Positions 58,909 through 64,000 of a stretch of 64,000 bases of DNA are shown piece after piece (positions within the stretch are counted from its first letter, which is position 1; every line of letters starts with the position of its first letter). The notes beneath the pieces were generated by a model. It searched no databases. It was not told the DNA's origin and was given only the letters and a program-made list of their open reading frames with translations. Origin of the DNA: Ensifer sp. IC3342 (lineage in GTDB: Bacteria > Pseudomonadota > Alphaproteobacteria > Rhizobiales > Rhizobiaceae); the NCBI RefSeq assembly GCF_020193655.1, contig NZ_JADYVE010000016.1, forward strand, positions 33,768 through 97,767. Direction: 5' to 3'. The position numbers were made by a program, and so were the translations under genes.

Positions 58909-60852
58909 ATGACCACGCTCCTCTCGCTCAGAGACGTCAGCAAGACCTATTTCAACGGCGATCTCGCCGTCGAGGTGCTGCACGATATTTCGCTCGATAT
59001 CGAGGCTGGCGAATTCGTCGCGATCATCGGCCAGTCCGGTTCCGGCAAGTCGACGCTGATGAACATTCTCGGCTGCCTCGACCAGCCGACCTCGGGCGAA
59101 TACCTGATCGATGGCGAACGAGTCTCTGGCTTCGACGGCGACGAGCTTGCGGCGTTGCGCCGCCGCACCTTCGGCTTCGTCTTCCAGGCCTACAACCTGA
59201 TCCCGACCGCAAGCGCCAGGGAGAATGTCGAGGTGCCGGCCGTCTATGCCGGCATGCCCGCGCGCGACCGACACGACCGCGCCGAGGAGCTTTTGAAATC
59301 GCTGAAACTCGGCGAGCGGCTCGACCATCGGCCAAGCCAGCTTTCCGGCGGTCAGCAGCAGCGCGTGTCTATCGCCCGGGCGCTGATGAACGGCGGCCGC
59401 GTGATCCTTGCCGATGAGCCAACCGGCGCGCTCGACAGCCAGAGCGGTGACGAGGTGATGGCGCTGCTGCGCGAGATGAACGAGGACGGCCACACCGTCA
59501 TCGTCATCACCCATTCGCGTGAGGTCGCCGAACAGGCCGACCGGCTGATCGAAATCCACGACGGCCGCATCATCGCCGACCGGACAAAGAAAGGCCGCAG
59601 CAATCCAGAGGCGGCAGTCGGACTCGCCCAGCGCACGCGCGAAGGCTTTGCCGCCATCGCCGACATCTCAGAAGCGGTGAAGATGGCGATGCGGGCTTTG
59701 CGCGCCAACCTCTTCCGCACCATTCTCACGCTGCTCGGCATCGTCATCGGCGTCGGATCCGTGGTCGCCATGCTCGCGATCGGCACCGGCGCGCAGGACT
59801 CCGTCTTGAGCCGCATCTCCTCGATGGGTTCCGATCTCCTCCTCGTGCGCCCAAGCATGGCCAATTTCCGCGGCAGCGCCGGCGGAAGCAACGTCACACT
59901 CGTGCCGGCCGATGCCGACGCGATCCAGGAACTGCCGAACGTCGCCTTCGCCGTGCCGGAAATGACGAGCACGGTGACGCTCCGGCGTGGCAATGTCGAC
60001 TACCAGACGACGGCGAACGGCACGGTGCCGCAATTCACGGCGGCGAAATCCTGGAGCGTCGGCCGCGGCGAGTTCATCAACCGCGACGACATGGAAAGCT
60101 ACGCTCCCGTCGCCGTTCTCGGCGAGACCGTGGTGAAGACGCTGTTTGCGGACGGCTCCGACCCGATCGGCCAATATGTGCTCGTCAACAAGATCCCGTT
60201 CCAGGTGATCGGCGTGATGAGCGAAAAGGGTGCGAGCGCCGGCGGCAACGATCAGGACGACGTCGTCCTCGTGCCGCTGACGACGGGCAGCATGCGCATC
60301 TTCGGCCAGCGCAATATCCGCACGATCACCGTCGAGGTGGAGGACGCATCCGCGATCGACCTGACGCAGGATCGCATCCAGGCGCTGCTCAATGAGCGGC
60401 ACAAGAAGGAAGACACCCAGATCACCAACATGTCGTCGGTGCGCGAGGCCTTCACCGAAACGTCGAACACGATGAAGCTCTTCTTGGGATCGGTCGCGGC
60501 GATTTCGCTGCTCGTCGGCGGCATCGGCGTCATGAACATCATGCTCGTCAGCGTCAGCGAGCGTACCCGCGAAATCGGCGTACGCATGGCGACGGGCGCG
60601 CGTGAGCGCGACATCCTCGTGCAGTTCATCGTCGAGGCGCTGGTCGTTTCGGCGATCGGGGGAGCGATCGGAGTTGCTGCCGGATTAGGCACCGGCGCGC
60701 TTGCCAAGACCTTCGGCATGCCGGTCAGCTTCACCATCGGCCCCGTCGCGCTTGCCTTCGCCTGCTCGTTCCTCACCGGCCTGCTCTTCGGCTTCCTGCC
60801 GGCCCGCAACGCCTCGCGCCTCCAGCCAGCGGTGGCGCTCAGCGCGGATTGA
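58909..60852 (+). CDS. macB: MacB-type ABC exporter (ATPase fused to FtsX-like permease)
   Basis: 647 residues, matching E. coli MacB in size. ATPase: Walker A GQSGSGKSTLM, Q-loop GFVFQAYNLIPTASARENV, signature LSGGQQQRVSIARAL, Walker B VILADEPTGALDSQ and switch histidine in VIVITHSREVAEQ. After a linker come four membrane helices: RTILTLLGIVIGVGSVVAML, then a periplasmic domain of about 200 residues, then LFLGSVAAISLLVGGIGVMNIMLVSVSERTREIGVRMATGARERDI and the last two helices ending RNASRLQPAVALSAD. It works with the adaptor upstream as a mechanotransmission exporter of antibiotics, toxins or lipopeptides. The genes form an operon with no linked regulator. Confidence 0.94.
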   Translation: MTTLLSLRDVSKTYFNGDLAVEVLHDISLDIEAGEFVAIIGQSGSGKSTLMNILGCLDQPTSGEYLIDGERVSGFDGDELAALRRRTFGFVFQAYNLIPTASARENVEVPAVYAGMPARDRHDRAEELLKSLKLGERLDHRPSQLSGGQQQRVSIARALMNGGRVILADEPTGALDSQSGDEVMALLREMNEDGHTVIVITHSREVAEQADRLIEIHDGRIIADRTKKGRSNPEAAVGLAQRTREGFAAIADISEAVKMAMRALRANLFRTILTLLGIVIGVGSVVAMLAIGTGAQDSVLSRISSMGSDLLLVRPSMANFRGSAGGSNVTLVPADADAIQELPNVAFAVPEMTSTVTLRRGNVDYQTTANGTVPQFTAAKSWSVGRGEFINRDDMESYAPVAVLGETVVKTLFADGSDPIGQYVLVNKIPFQVIGVMSEKGASAGGNDQDDVVLVPLTTGSMRIFGQRNIRTITVEVEDASAIDLTQDRIQALLNERHKKEDTQITNMSSVREAFTETSNTMKLFLGSVAAISLLVGGIGVMNIMLVSVSERTREIGVRMATGARERDILVQFIVEALVVSAIGGAIGVAAGLGTGALAKTFGMPVSFTIGPVALAFACSFLTGLLFGFLPARNASRLQPAVALSAD

Positions 60853-60882
60853 TCTGGATGAGCGTGCCGCAGCCGCCCCGTT

Positions 60883-61857
60883 TTACACCGAGGGTTCCAT
60901 CACAGCGACAAATCTCTGCGCCAGGTCCTGCGACGCAACCTTCCGCGGGTGAAGCTCATCGTTCCACCGCCCCTGCACGACATCCTTCAGGCGGACGACG
61001 GTGACATTGTCCTGGGCGCGCTCGATGCGCTCGAGCATGTCGTAAAGACGGTCAACGAGATAGGTAAGAATGCCTTCGATCAGCACGCTGTCTCCCGTCA
61101 GGCTGAAACCGCGGCGGGTGAAGGGCTGGCCGAGCCATGGGCCGTTCGCCACCGGCTTCGGAACGTCGTAGCCATGGACGAGCATCTGCGTCCGCTTTGG
61201 GATCGACAGGATCGCGACGTCGCGCGCGATCTCGTTGTAGCCTTCCTCGAGCGACCGCACCCTGCGGTCGAGGACATCCAGACGGAGAAAGCTTCTTGGA
61301 TCGCCGGGCGTGCCGGAGGTTCTCGGCCGCAGCAGCTCCGTCAGGGCGCCACCGCCAAGGATGTCGTTGCCGCCGCCCGAAAAGATGAAGAAGTCGAATG
61401 AGGCGGACTTCACCAGTTGCCGGTAATCCTTCTTCTGCCGCATCTGCTCGAATGTATCACCCGGATAGGCGACGTTCTGGGCGTGGTAGCGCCCCTCGAG
61501 GATATCGAAGAATGTCGGTGCGTAGCCCGCCAGCGCCGATAGCGGCCAGAGGATATTGATCCAGGAATCGCCATCCGCGCAGATGCGGATGCCGCTTGCC
61601 TTGCGCGCGATCATCGTGTCTGCAGGCAGGGCCGAAGACTGCAGCGCACGCACGGCCTGTTCGTCCGTCAGGTAGCGGCCCTGCGCATCCTTGACGTGGT
61701 AGACGAGGCAGATCCCGGGGTCTTTCTCGAGGAACACCGACGCAGTACCGGCGGTGGCGGCCTCATCCTTGGCCGCCTTCCGGCTGCTCCCACTCCCCCT
61801 CGCCTCGGCGGTCCTGCCGCCGGCCTTGCGGGGTCTTTTCGCCTTCGCGCTTTCCAT
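60883..61857 (-). CDS. SGNH/GDSL hydrolase family protein
   Basis: 324 residues from the ATG at 61857; longer frames to the left are not coding. The SGNH blocks are visible: GIRICADGDSWINIL (block I, Ser in GDSW), GQ-like region FDFFIFSGGGNDILGGG (block III, GGND), and DELHPRKV (block V, Asp-x-x-His). Block II is less obvious. The first 55 residues are a Lys/Arg/Ala-rich tail (KAKRPRKAGGRTAEARGSGS) that could contact nucleic acid or membrane. No signal peptide, so the enzyme may act in the cytosol. SGNH hydrolases cleave esters of lipids, sugars or cofactors. It converges on macB, whose stop is 30 bp away. Confidence 0.78.
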   Translation of the reverse strand: MESAKAKRPRKAGGRTAEARGSGSSRKAAKDEAATAGTASVFLEKDPGICLVYHVKDAQGRYLTDEQAVRALQSSALPADTMIARKASGIRICADGDSWINILWPLSALAGYAPTFFDILEGRYHAQNVAYPGDTFEQMRQKKDYRQLVKSASFDFFIFSGGGNDILGGGALTELLRPRTSGTPGDPRSFLRLDVLDRRVRSLEEGYNEIARDVAILSIPKRTQMLVHGYDVPKPVANGPWLGQPFTRRGFSLTGDSVLIEGILTYLVDRLYDMLERIERAQDNVTVVRLKDVVQGRWNDELHPRKVASQDLAQRFVAVMEPSV

Positions 61858-62267
61858 GGCCGCGCTCCCCGGACAATCGCAAACATCTAACACATATCCG
61901 AGTGTCGGAACAGGCCGGCGCAATCCTGGATAGATCCGCGACGACCGCCCATGGAAGGCCCTCTTAGGTCCGTGACGCGGAGAAATGGCGCGAATAGAGC
62001 CATTGCCACAATTTTGCTTCACGTGGCCGGCAAAGTCCGCTCGCTATCCAGCGGACGGCAGGGGAATACCGAATTTTTGTTTCGTTAGAGTTGGGCCAGA
62101 ACCTCTCGGTTCCGCCCGCCTGTTGGGGCCGTGTTGCAGCGTTCGACGCAATACGGGAACGTCACCGTTCTGCGCGCTGGATAGAGAAACAGATCAAAAG
62201 CGGACTCGGCCTGGCCGGGCCCGAAGGTGGATTATTGCGCGTTCGAGCAAGCGCGCAATGGCGTTCT
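61858..62267. other. Intergenic region without a recognisable gene
   Basis: About 410 bp that is moderately AT-rich, between the SGNH gene and a repeat. It must hold the promoter of the SGNH gene. Short frames on both strands show no family resemblance. Confidence 0.4.
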
Positions 62268-62321
62268 AGTGCTTTGATTCCAAAGCACTTTACTCGCTTT
62301 CGGCGCCTCCGCATAGAGGCG
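62268..62321. repeat. Intergenic palindromes upstream of the CHAP-like gene
   Basis: AGTGCTTTG-ATTC-CAAAGCACT (62268-62289) and CGCCTC-CGCATA-GAGGCG (62304-62321) are two perfect hairpins, of the same style as other rhizobial intergenic units but not matched elsewhere in the window. Confidence 0.5.
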
Positions 62322-62374
62322 GATGACTCTAAAGCAGTGAACGCACACCGAAAAATGGCAAGGAGACTCAAGCC

Positions 62375-62818
62375 ATGAAGGTTATAGCGTTTCTCGCCGC
62401 AATATATGTCGCCTGTACAATGCCGGATACGGCTACCGCCGGCATGTTGGCCTACGCCCAGCAATTTACCGGAATGCACGAAGTCAAACACAACAGGCGG
62501 CTGCGCGCCGCTCTCGGCATCAATCCCGCCCGCACGCCGTGGTGCGGCTATTTCATGGGGATGATTGTACGGAAAGCCGGCCGGCAGCCGCCCAAATCCT
62601 ACAGTTTCGCAAGTTCCTGGCGGCAGTTCGGTGCGCCCGTGCGCCTCTCCTCTGCGCGCCCAGGCGACGTCATCGTCGTGCGCACCGGCCGCGGCTATCA
62701 TGTCGGGATCCTCTCCGCCCTGTCCAATTCGACCGCACAGCTGATCGGCGGCAACCAATCGGGGCGCGTTCAACTGTCACAGTTCAGCCGAAGACAGGTC
62801 GTCGCCGTACGAAGATAG
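62375..62818 (+). CDS. Secreted CHAP/NlpC-like peptidase (TIGR02594-type)
   Basis: 147 residues. A Sec signal peptide (MKVIAFLAAIYVACTMPDTA, then TAG) is followed by a domain whose catalytic pair is readable: Cys in TPWCGYFMGMIVRKAGR and His in RGYHVGILSALSNSTAQL. The surrounding order (GMHEVKHNR, PWCxxFM, PGDVIVVRTGRGYHVGIL, GGNQSGRV) is that of the TIGR02594 family of small peptidases related to CHAP and NlpC/P60 enzymes that cut peptidoglycan peptides. It acts in the periplasm, probably in wall remodelling. AAGGAGA lies upstream of the ATG. The neighbour on the other strand is another secreted cysteine peptidase-like protein. Confidence 0.82.
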   Translation: MKVIAFLAAIYVACTMPDTATAGMLAYAQQFTGMHEVKHNRRLRAALGINPARTPWCGYFMGMIVRKAGRQPPKSYSFASSWRQFGAPVRLSSARPGDVIVVRTGRGYHVGILSALSNSTAQLIGGNQSGRVQLSQFSRRQVVAVRR

Positions 62819-62933
62819 CCGCAAGAAGGCGCGGCCTTCGAGGTATTGAGGATATCGCTGCGCGCCGCCGCTGGCGTTTTGCGCCCGCATCCGCACGGTC
62901 GGAGCCGTCCGCTAGCGCCGCGCCTCTGCCGCC

Positions 62934-63500
62934 TCAGATCCTCCGCGCGCCGTCGATCAATTCCCAGTGCCGGCCGTTCGATTGAGACTGGCGGGCGAAA
63001 TAGTCATAAGGGGTCCTCGACCAGTCGCGAACCGAATTGGTCATGTTGTCGAGCACGAGGTCGCCCTCGCTGGTACGCACGGTCAGCACCGTGTGTCCCT
63101 GGCCGCGGTAGCGGGTAACCGTCAACAGCAGCGCCGCGGCGGGCCAGCCGCGCTTGAGCAATTCCCGCTTCTTCAGGATGGCGAAATCCTCGCAGTCGCC
63201 GTAGGCCGTGGGCACCCGCCAATCGTCGTCCCTGCCGACATTTGCCAGATCGCTCCGCTCCCTGATGCGCGCGTTGACAGCGCGGTTGATCTGCTGCAGC
63301 TCGCTCGCCCTTTCCGGGTGCAGGACGACCAGCTTGCTTCCGCCGCCGGTGCTGCACAGGCGCGGCTCGCGCGTGCAGAACGAGGCGAAAGCCGGTGGCG
63401 CGAAGGCCTTGCCGCCGGTCCTCATCGTCGTGCCGGCATCGGCCAGCTGCGGGATCAGGAACAGCAACAGAGATGCGGTCTGCGCGATGAAGCATTTCAT
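62934..63500 (-). CDS. Transglutaminase-like cysteine peptidase (BTLCP)
   Basis: 188 residues from the ATG at 63500, which opens a Sec signal peptide (MKCFIAQTASLLLFLIPQLA, cleaved after ADA). The BTLCP family marks are present: LEQ-like AVNARIRERSDLANVGRDDDWRVPTAYGDCEDFAILKKRELL with the catalytic Cys in YGDCEDFA, His in YRGQGHTVLTVRTSEGDLVLDN, and Asp in LVLDNMTNSV. These periplasmic proteins (LapG relatives) occur widely in alphaproteobacteria; LapG itself cleaves surface adhesins under cyclic di-GMP control. No LapD or adhesin gene adjoins it here. It converges with the CHAP-like gene, and an AT-rich gap of 196 bp lies upstream. Confidence 0.88.
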   Translation of the reverse strand: MKCFIAQTASLLLFLIPQLADAGTTMRTGGKAFAPPAFASFCTREPRLCSTGGGSKLVVLHPERASELQQINRAVNARIRERSDLANVGRDDDWRVPTAYGDCEDFAILKKRELLKRGWPAAALLLTVTRYRGQGHTVLTVRTSEGDLVLDNMTNSVRDWSRTPYDYFARQSQSNGRHWELIDGARRI

Positions 63501-63696
63501 GAAAATGACCTCCAACGGCGGGCGTAACGCTCCCGAGACCAACTACGCATAACCAATGGGGATTAACTCAAGGTTGATTAGCCCGAAATTGGGCGATGTT
63601 GTGGCCGCACTACTAATAATTCGTAACTTGACCCTCCAGCGCTTTACGCGAATTATTTATTAATTTTTTTGAATATTTATTTGTAGGAGTAGTGTA

Positions 63697-64000
63697 ATGT
63701 CTAAGTTAAACGGGTCCGTATTAAAAATTTTCTTTATCCTTTCAACAGCATCAATAACATCAGTAGTTCTCACACCCGACGCTAACGCAGTACAGCGACA
63801 GCGCATGACTGCAAAACAATGCAGCCCACTGACTGAAGATAACTTCGCAGCCTGCTGCGTAGCGCTCAACCGTTCAAAGATCCTCACGCCGGCACAGATC
63901 AAAATGTGCCCTCCCTTGTCGACAGCAACCATAAAGGGTGCCTCGACGGGCGGAGACGAACGCAGTGATGCCAGCCCGCCCAAAGGCCTGTCTCTTATAC
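63697..64000 (+). CDS. AT-rich secreted small protein (cut by the window end)
   Basis: ATG at 63697 with TAGGAG 7 nt upstream; the frame stays open for 101 codons to the edge. A signal peptide (MSKLNGSVLKIFFILSTASI, then TSVVLTPDANA) leads to a mature part with paired cysteines (KQCSPLTEDNFAACCVALNR ... IKMCPP), suggesting disulfides. No family is recognised. The region upstream (63540-63696) and the first 25 codons are far richer in A and T than anything else in the window, which suggests recent acquisition. The last residues may be affected by the sequence at 63988-64000. Confidence 0.5.
   Translation, partial: MSKLNGSVLKIFFILSTASITSVVLTPDANAVQRQRMTAKQCSPLTEDNFAACCVALNRSKILTPAQIKMCPPLSTATIKGASTGGDERSDASPPKGLSLI
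63988..64000. other. Match to the Tn5/Nextera mosaic end
   Basis: The last 13 bases, CTGTCTCTTATAC, equal the first 13 of the 19-base mosaic end CTGTCTCTTATACACATCT. This is either library adapter left at a contig edge or a Tn5-derived end; genome sequence by chance is unlikely. Confidence 0.7.

Overview
The window looks like a chromosomal stretch from a rhizobial alphaproteobacterium, most likely Sinorhizobium/Ensifer or a close relative. The evidence is high GC with C/G-rich third positions, RIME-type and ABC-type palindromic intergenic repeats of the kind described in Sinorhizobium, and family markers typical of Rhizobiales (DUF982, DUF1062, DUF457, a transglutaminase-like cysteine protease, tandem rhizobial transporters). 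Housekeeping genes (rpsU, cspA-like, ilvC) point to the chromosome rather than a symbiotic plasmid. No rRNA, tRNA, CRISPR array, transposase or phage gene was seen.

Layout. 1-2.8 kb: iron(III)-type ABC permease (cut by the left edge) and its periplasmic binding protein. 2.9-4.9 kb: an AT-richer two-gene module, a DUF262 protein overlapping a HEPN-type nuclease by 4 bp, the best candidate for a defence or conflict system. 5-9 kb: NUDIX, DUF924, LysR, cold-shock protein, a small conserved protein and ribosomal protein S21. 9.2-14.9 kb: AI-2E-type transporter and an RND efflux pair. 15.2-17.8 kb: two tandem, equal-length proteins with a degenerate GGDEF domain. 18.3-26.4 kb: a left-reading operon (GST, VOC protein, CoA ligase, citrate-synthase-fold protein, methyltransferase, SDR) with a divergent TetR regulator, then a GST and an aldo/keto reductase. 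26.4-28.3 kb: a broken adenylate cyclase/TPR gene. 28.4-29.6 kb: a Xre-RES toxin-antitoxin pair. 29.6-33.4 kb: TetR regulator, its palindromic operator and a tripartite-type ABC exporter.

33.4-43.8 kb: acyltransferase-SGNH protein, aminotransferase, threonine-dehydratase-like enzyme, methyltransferase, two tiny ORFs, a lipoprotein, an L,D-transpeptidase, a glycine-betaine/choline-type binding protein, DUF457, CBS-BON and DUF982 proteins. 43.9-51.1 kb: a sugar-uptake regulon (epimerase, ABC ATPase, permease, binding protein, LacI repressor, then a divergent 2-hydroxyacid dehydrogenase and an aldo/keto reductase), with matching LacI-type half-palindromes near both promoters. 51.2-57.5 kb: small periplasmic protein, DUF1062, ilvC with terminator, TetR with operator, a MerR-DUF3471 fusion, LysR and isochorismatase-family hydrolase. 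57.6-60.9 kb: MacAB-type exporter. 60.9-64 kb: SGNH hydrolase, two secreted cysteine-peptidase-like proteins and the start of an AT-rich secreted small protein.

Two technical points matter. The last 13 bases match the Tn5/Nextera mosaic end, so the right edge may be an assembly or adapter artefact. Many long antisense reading frames in this GC-rich DNA are shadows and were left out. All family names come from motif recognition by eye; no database search was run.
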